A DNA stretch of 64,000 bases from Rhynochetos jubatus (Eukaryota > Chordata > Aves > Eurypygiformes > Rhynochetidae). The DNA is taken from the NCBI GenBank assembly GCA_027574665.1, contig CM050664.1, positions 18,254,774-18,318,773 on the forward strand, in the 5' to 3' direction. A model generated the notes under the pieces. It saw only the letters and a list, made by a program, of their open reading frames with translations. It was not told the DNA's origin and made no database searches. Numbering within the stretch: the stretch's first letter is position 1; each line of letters opens with the position of its first letter. Shown here piece by piece: positions 39,301 through 46,040 of the stretch. The translations under genes and the position numbers were made by a program.

Positions 39301-42300
39301 AAGTGCAGATAGGGTTTTTGCAAGTTTACTGCTCAGCAAGGATAAGTTCAGTGGCTTAAGTTCCCTTATTATTGAAAAATTTGCTGTCTTCTCTATGTTA
39401 TTTTCAAATAGTGTCATTTAAGCATGTATTCCTCAATGATGTTCAGGTGTTTTCCCTCTTTTTAATCACTTCAAATACCCTATTGAGTTCAGGAGTTCTG
39501 TTCTTCAGAGTCATTTTTATTGACATAATGCTGGTGTTGTGCAATCAGATATTATGAACCCATTTGCGTCTGAGCAAAGTATTACTCTCTCCTCTGCAGG
39601 TGATGCAAAGTAGGAAGAATAAGGAGTGCTCAATTTTTTTTTGCTAATACAGATGTTTCTGATAAGATAGAAAAGATCTGCTATCATACATTCTTTTTAA
39701 CTGAGCTTGTGAATTAGTTAGAGTGCAGTAATAAAACTTTTCTCTTGATACACTTCAGTTGATTATCACAGTTGTGACACTCGCATGCTGTTCTTCTCTT
39801 AGTCTTTGGGTTATGGTTTAACTGTTCTGTTTTGTTTTGCTCCCTGTCTCCCCCCGCCCCATTGTGTCTCACCCTTCCCAATGACTCCCAGTCCCCCGTG
39901 TTGTAGCAGTTTCTCCACAGATGCGTTTGGTTGAAGACAATCCCTCTTCGCTCTCCCTGGTGGAGATCTATAAGCAGCGCTGTGCCAAGAAAGGCATCGA
40001 GCATGACAACCCTATTTCGCGTTACTATGACAGACTGGCAACCGTCCAAGCACGTGGGACTCAAGCTAGCCATCAGGTAGTAGAATATAGAACGGATTCT
40101 AATCAAGGGTTTCTCTTGAGGACTCTACTATACTGTGGCCAGTCCTCCCCCCTGACTCTTCACCTCTCGTTAGATGTGAGACATATTTTTCAGAGGTGGT
40201 GTTTTGATTTTTTTGGGGAGTTTATTTTGTTTTTGCATAATGTATTCCTAGGAACTCTTATATCTCTTTGGTATTTTAGATATCTTGGAAAGCCTCAAAG
40301 AAGCTGTGTTTGTTTCACTGTAGCTTGTTTTGAGTAACTGCAACTGAAAACAGACGAGGTGTTGATTGCTTTTTGGCCGTTTTGTACAGTGCTGTGAAAA
40401 TAACGAATTGATAACATGGGAAACAGCATTCCTAATTTACATAAGCGGTTACAGCATGGTATGGGATGCAGGCTTTCCCATGTTCTTCTAATGTGTCTCC
40501 TGAAATTGCTAGGGGTTTCATTTCAACTGGGTCAAACAGAAACAGTTGAGTAATCTCACCCTAAAAAATGGATAGTATGTAGAAAGAACAAAGCTCCCTC
40601 TGTCTGCAACCTCCATCAAACATCCAATTGCGATAAATAAGGTCATTTAATTTTTTTTTTTTCCTTAAGGTTAATGCAAATTCTTACATAAAAATCCAGT
40701 CCTATTTCAAATACAGTTATTAGAAAATACATGTTACACATGTATCACAGACAGAATTTAGAGAAACTATCTTTTCAGGCTTTCTTTTTGTTACAAAATA
40801 AAGAGTCATGTAACATCTGTTTCTGTTGTGAGAGTTTTTCCTTCAGGTTATGGAACTCGTAACAGCCGTTTAATTGAAGCCAGTATGACCATCATGCTTT
40901 CTGGATAACAGAACCAATCCTAACTTTCGTTCTTTTTCTAATTAATGAGGCTAGCCTGTGCTACAGTATTCAAATATTTTGGTAGATTTCAAATTTTACA
41001 TTTAGGGAGAAAACTGTTGCACAGTGTACCTTACAGAAACAGTTGAATACAGCTCTCAGCTTCTATCTTTCTGTATTTTTGGGGTAATTTTGCTGTAAGA
41101 ATACGTCACAAATTACCCAGTGTCTCTCCCTATCCCGTGTAATAAAAATACTTTACTTTTTACCCGGTATATGAAGAGACCACGGAGAGAGCCATCTTTA
41201 GGTTGCATGCTTTGTAGGTCTGATTTCAGATCTTGCCATTATGCTTAAAATAAAAGATTTTGTCAGTGCAAAATGCATCTCTGTCTTGCACTGAAGCTAG
41301 AAAATAGTGAAGTGCGTTCCGTTAGTTTCCTGTAAGGAAGTGCAGCACTGGGAGTCGAACGTCTCTCTAGATCACTTTGGATTTTCTTGGAAGTCTCAAA
41401 TAGAACATACTTTAAATCGGGTTATATAACTTTTCAGTCTCAGTCTTGTGCTTATATGGGTTTATTAAAACTTTAGTCATTTCAAATGAAGACTATTTCC
41501 TAGCTGTGCAGAGGATGAAATAACAAAATACTCTGTGTGTTTTGACAGAGAAGTCTGGAAACAGTGTTGGACTGAGTGTCCAAGTTCAGGATGTTTCTCC
41601 TGAAATGGGACACAGCAGCTGAGAGAAGTTTGGTACTTGCTTTTGGCATATTTGTCTGTTTCTGAGAAGTGTATTAAGAATGATCTCTTTTAACTAATAT
41701 TTTTCCTATGTAGGTGCTTAGAGATATCCTTAAAGAAGTGCAGAGTAACATGGTGCCGCGCAGTATGCTTAAGGAGTGGGCTTTACACACGTTCCCCAAT
41801 GCCACAGATTACTGGACTTTTCGAAAGATGTTCACTATTCAGTTAGCCCTGATTGGCTTTGCAGAATTCATCTTTCATTTAAATAGGCTCAACCCTGAAA
41901 TGCTGCAGATTGCCCAGGTATGCTTCAGTTTGTTCTACGTGCGTCCTGTCATCTCTGGTCAAATGGAAATTTGGATTATAATTTTGAAATGAGTCAAAAC
42001 AGTAATTAGACATACATAACTAACAGTGCATTTCAGTAGGCTTTTCATTTATATGTGATCCCATGTCATGTAGGTAGTAATTTAAACTGGAGTCCCCGTG
42101 GACATCAACTGTACCTTCTGGGGTGAGAATTTAGAACTTTGTAAAATCGTCTAGTGAAAGGTGTCTCTGCCCATGGCGGGGGGACTAGATGGCCTGGAAG
42201 GTCCCTGCCAACCCAAACCATTCTGTGCTTCTAAATTGCTCTTGGAACTGTTCATGTCAGTGACTGATAAGCCTTTCTTTTTAGTCCTCCTTCAATTATA

Positions 42301-45070
42301 TTGCTTTGAATATACCTCTGAGTCAAACAGATTTAAAAAAAAAATAAAATTTAGAGCTTCACATTTGAAAAGTGAATACCCTTTTCCAAATGCTGTTCTC
42401 TGTCCAGCACTGCTTTCGTGTTAAGCTACAATGCCTCTTAATAGTGATTATTCCGTTTTAACCCAACACTTAAATTGAGGCTTTTCACTTGTGGTATATG
42501 TTAAAGTCTGCAATTTAATGCAGGGAGGGCTATACTCTGTATAGCAATTAAGATTCTTAATCCTTCTAGATAAGTGTTCAGGAGCTTACCCAGAGTGAAC
42601 TGTGCATAGAGAACACTTGCTCAGACTGGGATGCGTGGAGAACAGAGGTTTGTCTGTCTGCACGACTCCTTACAGACCAGAAGAATCTGTTCCTTAAGTT
42701 GGATGCTACAGTAATGTGTATTTAGTAAGGGGCTTTGGACACACATTTTGAGAGAAATACGTACCTGACTTTGTGCATGCCATTCAGTCAAACAGGTTTT
42801 GAGCAAAAGAGTGAAGAGCTATTGGAGTACCATTTGTAATCTGAGTACTGTCAGTAACAAAAACTAAAGAAGTTGGACTTTTGTTTAATGAAAATCTGTT
42901 CCTTTAATTATTTTTGTGCACCTTGCTTTTAAATCCAGGATACTGGCAAACTAAATGTAGCTTACTTTCGCTTTGACATTAACGATGCTACTGGAGATTT
43001 GGATGCCAATCGTCCAGTTCCTTTCCGGCTTACACCAAACATTTCAGAATTTCTCACCACCATTGGGGTGTCTGGTCCACTGACTGCGTCCATGATTGCA
43101 GTAGCTCGCTGCTTTGCACAGCCAAACTTTAAGGTTTGTACGTCTTTTGAAAGGTTGTTTGCAAGCATGTTACGTTTGGTGATTGGTAAACTATAAATGG
43201 CACTTGCTTGGTTAAGGTAGAAACTGAGCAGTCTGTGTTTGTTTTTAAATCTTACCCTGAGGTCATCACAAAGGCCAGCTGATGTTTGCGATTTGCCTTT
43301 CTGGAAGGAGTAGGGGGAAGACAGGTGTCCTCACACACTTAAACTTTTTTGTCCTGGCATGTTAATTCAGGGATGATTGTTGCAGTGCTCTAGCAACTTA
43401 AATCCCTACAAATTGTGGCAGTAGTCAGTTGTCAGATGCAACGTCATTACAATCATCACAATAATCTGTGAATAGAAATGTGTCTTGGACCTTTGTTAGC
43501 AGAATAGAATGCTAAAGACATCCCGTAACTTGGATGGATTGTAGCTCTTAGCAGGGTGTAGTTTTCTAAAGAACTTGTCGAACTTCCTTTCAAATCCTAA
43601 TGCTTTCCAAAACTGAGGCATCTTTCACTTAAGCAATTTGAACCAGAAAGACATTGCACAGAAAGCACAGTAGCTGTGGTGCGAGCTAGTTAATTTTTAA
43701 AAGATGGGAAATACCCTAAAGTGATTTATTTTTCCTTTATAATACAGAAAGCTGGTTTAGAACATTTTTTTAATAAGTCGTCATCTAACCTCACAAAGCC
43801 CTGTCTGTACATGCAAGCGAATTTGCAGATGTACCTGTAACTCCAGCACCGGAATGATGTATGCCCCATCGATTTGGTGCAGCCCCACCTTGAGTATTGT
43901 GTGCAGTTTTGGGTGCTTCAGTGTAAGGAGGACATGAGACTATTAGAGTCTGCCCAGAGGAGAAAGATGGTGTAAGGTCTTGAGGGCAAGACTTGGAGTG
44001 GCTGAGGTCACTTGATTTGTTCAGCTTGGAGAAGAGAAGGCTGAGGGGCAACCTCATCACAGGCTACAGCTTCCTCAGCGGGGCAGCGGAGGGGGAGTTC
44101 CTGATCTCCTCTCTGGTGATCAGCAATAGGAAACGAGAGGATGGGATGAAGCTGCATCAGGGCAAGTTCAGACTGGACATTAGGAAAAGGTTCTGCACTG
44201 AAAGGGTGTTGGTCACTGGAACGGGCTCCGCAGGAAAATGGTCACAGCACCGAGCCTGTCAGAGTTCAAAGAGTGTCTGGATGATGCTCTTAGTCACTTG
44301 GTTTAGTTTTAGGCAGTCCTGTGAGGAGTGGGGAGTTGAACTTGATGGTCCTTATGTATCCTTTCCCACTTAAGATATTCTATAATTCTATGATTTCTTG
44401 ACGGTGAGCGCACAGGTGCCCATTTGTTCTTTTTGGAGCAATGGGTGCCCTGCGCAGTTGAGGCGTGTGGCGATTATAGCTTCAGGTTATCTATCTTTGG
44501 GACTAAAGAGGAATTTATGTAACGTGATCTTAATGTATGTTATCGTTTATGTGATTTTCATTTCTGTAGGAGTCATTGTGTTGTGTTTCCATAAAGAAAA
44601 CTTTTTATGAAAGACCTTGAGAGGAAATAGTAAAGACACCTGGAAGCCACACTTCTCTTAAAAAAAAAAACCCTGAGATTGCAAAGCAGGAATGAAAGTA
44701 TCAAAATGCTGTTGACTAGAATGTCTAATACCCGAATATTCTTTGGATTAAATATAATATTCTGATTTTTTTCTTCTCCTTATAGGTTGATGGCATCCTA
44801 AAAACTGTGCTACGGGATGAAATAATCGCATGGCACAAAAAAACACAAGAGGATACTTCCTCTCCACTCTCAGCAGCTGGGCAGCCCGAAAACATGGACA
44901 GCCAGCAGCTGGTTTCACTAGTTCAAAAAGCTGTTACTGCTATCATGACTCGACTTCATAATCTTGCTCAGTTTGAAGGAGGAGAAAGCAAAGTCAACAC
45001 TCTGGTAGCAGCTGCAAATAGCTTGGATAATCTCTGTCGTATGGATCCTGCCTGGCACCCTTGGCTGTAA
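251..45070 (+). CDS. TRRAP: TRRAP, C-terminal half (29 spliced exons, 5' end outside window)
   Basis: This is the transformation/transcription domain-associated protein, a nuclear PIKK-family scaffold that links transcription activators such as MYC and E2F to the SAGA and NuA4/TIP60 acetyltransferase complexes. The span is a spliced gene. The 29 exons listed separately join in frame to 1770 residues plus a TAA stop and match the vertebrate protein almost residue for residue as I remember it. In window residue numbers, HEAT-type helices occupy about 1-600, the FAT domain about 600-1185, the PI3K-like pseudokinase about 1410-1735, and FATC the last 33. The catalytic HRD- and DFG-type motifs of active PIKKs are absent, as expected for TRRAP. 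The missing upstream exons should encode about 2090 more residues. No frameshift or premature stop is seen. Identification is essentially certain; isoform choice is not. Confidence 0.97.
1896..2109 (+). CDS. TRRAP: TRRAP exon 2 of window
   Basis: It continues [18 protein letters not shown] and ends in IFPTEPS, in the HEAT-repeat region. The acceptor is TTTAG and the donor is GTACGT. The exon ends one base into a Ser codon completed by the next exon. The next intron (2110-2776) is AT-rich with no feature seen. Confidence 0.96.
2777..2902 (+). CDS. TRRAP: TRRAP exon 3 of window
   Basis: It encodes [20 protein letters not shown] through NPSQLFG. The acceptor is CTGCAG and the donor is GTAAGT. 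The next intron (2903-4788) contains a long T-rich tract at 4392-4447 that ends in CAG but has no convincing donor after it. Confidence 0.96.
4392..4447 (+). repeat. T-rich / (TTTTA)n simple repeat
   Basis: This is an ATTTT-repeat and poly-T tract in TRRAP intron 3, directly followed by CCCTCAG. It could be the A-tail of an old retroposon read on the opposite strand, but no element body was recognised beside it. Confidence 0.75.
4789..4935 (+). CDS. TRRAP: TRRAP exon 4 of window
   Basis: It encodes [18 protein letters not shown] through the variable linker [12 protein letters not shown]. The acceptor is TCTCCAG and the donor is GTACAA. It ends with one base of a Gly codon. The linker differs from human (QAASGSTEATSG, from memory), in a low-complexity stretch that tolerates change. 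The next intron (4936-5753) shows nothing recognisable. Confidence 0.96.
5754..5953 (+). CDS. TRRAP: TRRAP exon 5 of window
   Basis: It encodes [19 protein letters not shown] through NNSPMAANQ. The acceptor is a tandem TAGCAG. I use the second AG because it reproduces the family sequence GTSEL; the first would insert one Ala. The donor is GTAAAT, phase 0. The next intron (5954-6649) is AT-rich and featureless. Confidence 0.95.
6650..6771 (+). CDS. TRRAP: TRRAP exon 6 of window
   Basis: It encodes [20 protein letters not shown] through LDLVNYVYR. The acceptor is AACACAG and the donor is GTAATT. The terminal Arg codon is split AG/G with the next exon. The next intron (6772-7644) has no recognised element. 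Confidence 0.96.
7645..7858 (+). CDS. TRRAP: TRRAP exon 7 of window
   Basis: It encodes [20 protein letters not shown] through FWIKQCIE, part of the HEAT solenoid just before the FAT region. The acceptor is ATTTTAG and the donor is GTAGGG. The next intron is only 219 bases long. Confidence 0.96.
8078..8257 (+). CDS. TRRAP: TRRAP exon 8 of window
   Basis: It encodes [20 protein letters not shown] through ESKEE. The bird form has ERNTTIG where human has EKSTPIG (from memory). It carries VKQE (8210-8221), which fits the PsiKxE SUMO-acceptor consensus and is followed by acidic residues. The acceptor is GTCCTAG and the donor is GTAACT. Confidence 0.96.
8609..8755 (+). CDS. TRRAP: TRRAP exon 9 of window
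   Basis: It encodes [20 protein letters not shown] through FLDSLREVK. The acidic/hydrophobic start continues the charged linker of exon 8. The acceptor is CATACAG. The donor GTCGGT is weaker than most in this gene, and another GT lies eleven bases downstream (GCAGGTCATT). The next intron is about 315 bases. Confidence 0.95.
9071..9190 (+). CDS. TRRAP: TRRAP exon 10 of window
   Basis: It encodes [20 protein letters not shown] through KILSDRQQH. The acceptor is TTTCTAG and the donor is GTGAGA, phase 0 on both sides, so the exon could be skipped without shifting frame. The next intron is 282 bases. Confidence 0.95.
9473..9760 (+). CDS. TRRAP: TRRAP exon 11 of window (FAT domain begins)
   Basis: At 288 bases this is the longest exon here. 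It encodes [20 protein letters not shown] through ESITPPQQ. By comparison with the human domain layout, the FAT (FRAP-ATM-TRRAP) domain starts within it. The acceptor is CTTCTAG and the donor is GTAGTG, phase 0 on both sides. The next intron (9761-11155) contains a CR1 fragment. Confidence 0.97.
9835..10390 (-). mobile_element. CR1 LINE fragment, 5'-truncated, antisense to TRRAP
   Basis: Read on the + strand it shows the reverse complement of a CR1 3' end. Landmarks are TTGGACGAGACTG, ATCATCAAGTCCAGC, ACCATGTCCCTGAGCACCAC, CCTGGGCAGCCTGTT, TTCTCCAGGCTGAACACCCC and GGGCCCAGAACTGAACGC. The element therefore reads on the - strand. The terminal ATTCTATG-type repeats are degraded. The open frame on the + strand at 10005-10331 is only the antisense of the CR1 reverse-transcriptase ORF end and is not a gene. 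Confidence 0.93.
11156..11293 (+). CDS. TRRAP: TRRAP exon 12 of window (FAT)
   Basis: It encodes [20 protein letters not shown] through [12 protein letters not shown]-domain TPR-like helices. The acceptor is TTCTAG and the donor is GTACAC, phase 0. The next intron (11294-11690) is featureless. Confidence 0.96.
11691..11803 (+). CDS. TRRAP: TRRAP exon 13 of window (FAT)
   Basis: It encodes [20 protein letters not shown] through EDHWIR. The family sequence is [18 protein letters not shown], so the changes are conservative. The acceptor is ATTTAG and the donor is GTAAGA. The Arg codon is split CG/T. The next intron (11804-12300) is AT-rich with no feature. Confidence 0.96.
12301..12436 (+). CDS. 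TRRAP: TRRAP exon 14 of window (FAT)
   Basis: It encodes [20 protein letters not shown] through TAMKEALVQ, in the FAT domain. The acceptor is TTCTTAG and the donor is GTGAGT. The next intron (12437-17194) is 4.8 kb; it holds a strand-biased purine/pyrimidine tract (13580-14010) and an old CR1 remnant. Confidence 0.96.
14561..14690 (-). mobile_element. old CR1 3'-end remnant, antisense to TRRAP
   Basis: The + strand carries a diverged reverse complement of a CR1 tail. GGAAGGGATGTCTGGAGGCC, ATCTGGTCC, GAGCAGGGCCCAAG, CAGGTTGCTTACC and GTGCCACAGCCTTTCTGGAC follow the usual order of such tails. It is much more degraded than the copies at 9.8 and 30.9 kb. Ends are approximate. Confidence 0.7.
17195..17386 (+). 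CDS. TRRAP: TRRAP exon 15 of window (FAT)
   Basis: It encodes [20 protein letters not shown] through HVHTPLLQ. The acceptor is TTACCAG and the donor is GTAAGA, phase 0 on both sides. The next intron (17387-19581) contains a C-rich tract with quadruplex potential at 18411-18440 and otherwise nothing recognised. Confidence 0.97.
18411..18440 (-). other. putative G-quadruplex motif on the template strand
   Basis: Four C-runs (4, 4, 6 and 7 bases) are separated by loops of 4, 1 and 4 bases on the + strand. The - strand therefore fits the G3+N1-7 quadruplex pattern, and the + strand could form an i-motif. It lies in TRRAP intron 15. No function is shown by the sequence. Confidence 0.6.
19582..19810 (+). 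CDS. TRRAP: TRRAP exon 16 of window, with alternative donor at 19777
   Basis: It encodes [20 protein letters not shown] through MWRQHHYQ and then, in the long form, [12 protein letters not shown] first donor after 19777 (CAGG/GTAAAA) and a second after 19810 (TCAT/GTAATT) both join in frame to the next exon. They give HHYQAIV or [18 protein letters not shown], a difference of 11 residues. Human TRRAP has matching long (GKPTWSGMHSSS) and short forms as I recall. The acceptor is TTTCCAG. The intron to the next exon is 215-248 bases. Confidence 0.95.
20026..20291 (+). CDS. TRRAP: TRRAP exon 17 of window (FAT)
   Basis: It encodes [20 protein letters not shown] through [11 protein letters not shown], in the FAT domain. 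The acceptor is TTCTAG and the donor is GTATGG. The next intron (20292-21055) is AT-rich with no recognised element. Confidence 0.97.
21056..21156 (+). CDS. TRRAP: TRRAP exon 18 of window (FAT)
   Basis: It encodes [20 protein letters not shown] through LAQINK, with the Lys codon split AA/G. The acceptor is TTAACAG and the donor is GTAAGT. The next intron (21157-23742) is 2.6 kb; its only notable item is a perfect inverted repeat at 22915-22957. Confidence 0.96.
22915..22957. repeat. perfect 15-bp inverted repeat (hairpin)
   Basis: The arms CTAACTTTTTTTAAT (22915-22929) and its exact reverse complement (22943-22957) flank a 13-base A-rich spacer. It lies in TRRAP intron 18. It may be chance in AT-rich DNA or the remnant of a small palindromic element. 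No flanking target duplication was identified. Confidence 0.7.
23743..23944 (+). CDS. TRRAP: TRRAP exon 19 of window (FAT)
   Basis: It encodes [20 protein letters not shown] through SRKYLAK. The acceptor is AATGCAG and the donor is GTAAGA. The reading frame stays open past the donor for about 270 bases, but family alignment ends at AK, so the extension is intron. The next intron (23945-25060) is featureless. Confidence 0.97.
25061..25225 (+). CDS. TRRAP: TRRAP exon 20 of window (FAT)
   Basis: It encodes [20 protein letters not shown] through KLLLNLISQ. The acceptor is CTTTTAG and the donor is GTACAG, phase 0 on both sides. The next intron (25226-27675) carries a GTTT microsatellite, a short CR1 tail and a TG-rich stretch at about 26360-26480. 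Confidence 0.97.
26047..26073 (+). repeat. (GTTT)n microsatellite
   Basis: Six and a half GTTT units in TRRAP intron 20. The run may mark the end of a retroposon but none was recognised beside it. Confidence 0.9.
26260..26330 (+). mobile_element. short CR1 3'-tail fragment
   Basis: The segment GGACTTGATGATCTGTGTGG, then GTCCCTTCCAGC and TTCTGTGATATCC, follows the order of the CR1 3' terminus (GGACTAGATGATC, then GGTCCCTTCCAAC, then the ATTCTATG-type tail). Only about 70 bases survive, in the same sense as TRRAP. The 5' end is uncertain. Confidence 0.6.
27676..27766 (+). CDS. TRRAP: TRRAP exon 21 of window (FAT)
   Basis: It encodes [20 protein letters not shown] through ERYKS plus one base of the next codon. 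At 91 bases it is the smallest exon in the window. The acceptor is AAATAG and the donor is GTGAGC. The next intron (27767-28322) is featureless. Confidence 0.96.
28323..28522 (+). CDS. TRRAP: TRRAP exon 22 of window (FAT end), long form
   Basis: It encodes [20 protein letters not shown] through WFRENWHEE. The Gln/Ser-rich start is the 18-residue insert present in the longer human isoform. The shorter human isoform, as I recall, starts 54 bases further in. Here that point (28377) is preceded by CG, not AG, so the short form should not be made this way. The acceptor is TTTCCAG and the donor is GTATTT. The FAT domain ends about here. The next intron (28523-29279) shows nothing recognised. Confidence 0.95.
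29280..29541 (+). CDS. TRRAP: TRRAP exon 23 of window
   Basis: It encodes [20 protein letters not shown] through LKGQFTT, the connector between FAT and the FRB-like/kinase-like head. The acceptor is GCTTAG and the donor is GTAAAC. The next intron (29542-36242), at 6.7 kb, is the largest in the window. It holds a long CR1 copy and about 4.5 kb of sequence in which I recognise nothing. Confidence 0.97.
30940..31721 (+). mobile_element. CR1 LINE, 5'-truncated, long open ORF2 end, same sense as TRRAP
   Basis: A frame open from 30863 to 31639 (258 codons) contains CR1 ORF2 C-terminal landmarks: [79 protein letters not shown] and [13 protein letters not shown]. It is followed by the CR1 tail GGACTACATGG and GTCCTTTCCAACTGAAATAG. 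Endonuclease and most of the reverse transcriptase are missing. Around [18 protein letters not shown] a segment is deleted relative to the family. The retained long frame suggests it is younger than the other copies here. The 5' limit is approximate; sequence before about 30940 does not clearly match. Confidence 0.93.
36243..36468 (+). CDS. TRRAP: TRRAP exon 24 of window (FRB-like / head)
   Basis: It encodes [20 protein letters not shown] through HYYIKIAR, leading into the PI3K-like fold. The acceptor follows a T-rich tract (TTCTTTTAG) and the donor is GTAACC. The Arg codon is split AG/G. The next intron (36469-37012) is featureless. Confidence 0.97.
37013..37230 (+). CDS. TRRAP: TRRAP exon 25 of window (pseudokinase N-lobe)
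   Basis: It encodes [20 protein letters not shown] through TTKRHLFFT. It covers the N-lobe of the pseudokinase, including [12 protein letters not shown] in the place of the ATP-binding Lys strand of active PIKKs. The acceptor is CTGATAG and the donor is GTACTG. The next intron (37231-39891) has a poly-T run near 37663-37682 and chance frames only. Confidence 0.96.
39892..40076 (+). CDS. TRRAP: TRRAP exon 26 of window (pseudokinase)
   Basis: It encodes [20 protein letters not shown] through ARGTQASHQ. The acceptor CTCCCAG sits in a C-rich tract (39841-39891) and the donor is GTAGTA. The next intron (40077-41713) is featureless apart from short poly-T. Confidence 0.96.
41714..41917 (+). CDS. 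TRRAP: TRRAP exon 27 of window (pseudokinase catalytic-loop region)
   Basis: It encodes [20 protein letters not shown] through EMLQIAQ. In active PIKKs this region has GDRHxxN; here it reads [18 protein letters not shown], without the catalytic Asp, as is characteristic of TRRAP. Human has FILHLNR, so I/F differs. The acceptor is ATGTAG and the donor is GTATGC, phase 0 on both sides. The next intron (41918-42938) has a CR1 tail. Confidence 0.97.
42155..42232 (+). mobile_element. CR1 3'-tail fragment
   Basis: About 80 bases in the order TGCCCATGGCGGGGGGACTA, GATGGCCTGGAAGGTCCC, CCAACCCAAACCATTCTGTG. This is the very end of a CR1 in the same sense as TRRAP, severely 5'-truncated, which is typical of CR1 insertions. 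Confidence 0.88.
42939..43133 (+). CDS. TRRAP: TRRAP exon 28 of window (pseudokinase activation-loop region)
   Basis: It encodes [20 protein letters not shown] through [10 protein letters not shown]. The DFG metal-binding motif of active kinases is replaced by [10 protein letters not shown]. The acceptor is ATCCAG and the donor is GTTTGT, phase 0. The next intron (43134-44785) contains a CR1 copy. Confidence 0.97.
43870..44396 (+). mobile_element. degraded CR1 LINE fragment, same sense as TRRAP
   Basis: It shows CR1 ORF2-end landmarks in order: CAGCCCCACCTTGAGTATTG, CAGCTTGGAGAAGAGAAGGC, GGGCAACCTCATCAC, TTCAGACTGGACATTAGG and CACTGGAACGGGCTCC. It closes with the CR1 terminal repeat form ATTCTATAATTCTATGATTT. 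In-frame stops and shifts break the ORF, so it is older than the copy at 30.9 kb. It ends about 390 bases before the last TRRAP exon. Confidence 0.92.
44786..45070 (+). CDS. TRRAP: TRRAP last coding exon (pseudokinase end and FATC)
   Basis: It encodes [20 protein letters not shown] through [17 protein letters not shown] and a TAA stop at 45068-45070. The final 33 residues form the FATC motif with the invariant tryptophans. The linker [20 protein letters not shown] is Ser/Gln-rich. The acceptor is CTTATAG. Confidence 0.98.
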   Translation, partial: VDGILKTVLRDEIIAWHKKTQEDTSSPLSAAGQPENMDSQQLVSLVQKAVTAIMTRLHNLAQFEGGESKVNTLVAAANSLDNLCRMDPAWHPWL

Positions 45071-46040
45071 CTTGAAATTTTTGATAGCTTTTTTTGCTGC
45101 TGTTTGTGGTGTGAGCCATATATTGTGTTAAGAAAATGTGAAAAAAGCTTTCCAGACCATGGCTTACCTGTCACACTGCATTTTGTCAGTCTTCATTTTA
45201 GTTGTGTTTACAGTGATAAGACAATTTTACTGTTCTTAATTTCATAAGGGGACATTTCCTCCTCTTTAAAAAGGGTTGTTTAATACACAACAACAGCTTT
45301 CACAAATAGCTTAAAATGAAGAAAGGTAACGTAAATAATATACAGAAAAACCTTTATGATGAGGACTACAAAACTAGCACTGTTAGATTTAGGGTGTGCC
45401 ATTCTTAATAGCCTGCAGTATATAAATTTTCCATACAATAGTAATTATTAAAAAAATAGGGACAGTGTTCCCAGTTAGTGAATTTTACGTTCACTGCTCC
45501 CTTCGTTACACCAAATTGAAGGCACAAATAAATACTGTTCCTTTAGGTTTGCTTCAAATTTACATGAGGAAAGTTGGTTTGTACAGAGACTTTTGTACCA
45601 AATGTATAGAGGTGACTTTTTGTTAGGCACTGAGAAAATGATGATCAAATTGTGCTAGTTTTTCTTGGAGCACAAGCTATGTACAGTAAAAGTGTAAACC
45701 ATTTGGGGTATTTGGTTTAGTTGTGGACAGTGTTTGGGGGTGGGGGGAGAGGAGGGGGAGGAGTTTATAAAAAGGATGGGAAAAGTCATCCTTTGATACA
45801 TGTGTTTGGCTGTAATAGATGAAAAAATATAATCTTATAAAGTTCTTTTTTTTCCCAATGTTTAGAGTTACAATAGCTTCTTTAGGATGAATCCATTTCT
45901 TTGTAATTTAAGAAAAGATCAGTTTAATGTTTCACTTATCTTTCTGTTGTGTTAGCATTTTTATAAAACTTCAGTGTTGAGAATGTTAAATTTGTACAGA
46001 GTGATTTTTTCAAAATAAATATTTTGTAAACCTCTCTATG
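45071..46040 (+). other. TRRAP: TRRAP 3' UTR
   Basis: AT-rich non-coding sequence from the stop codon to the expected cleavage site 15-30 bases after AATAAA at 46014-46019. It has a G-rich block at 45735-45762 and an earlier AATAAA at about 45526-45531, which could give a shorter form. The end is inferred from the signal, not seen in transcripts. Confidence 0.85.
46014..46019 (+). terminator. TRRAP: AATAAA polyadenylation signal of TRRAP
   Basis: A canonical hexamer in CAAAATAAATATTTTG, followed by T-rich sequence about 25 bases on. A further AATAAA at 46085-46090 is a possible alternative. Confidence 0.8.

Noticed and set aside
38982-39359. 125-codon frame in intron 25
   Set aside because: No domain, no splice context and no resemblance to TRRAP; compatible with chance.
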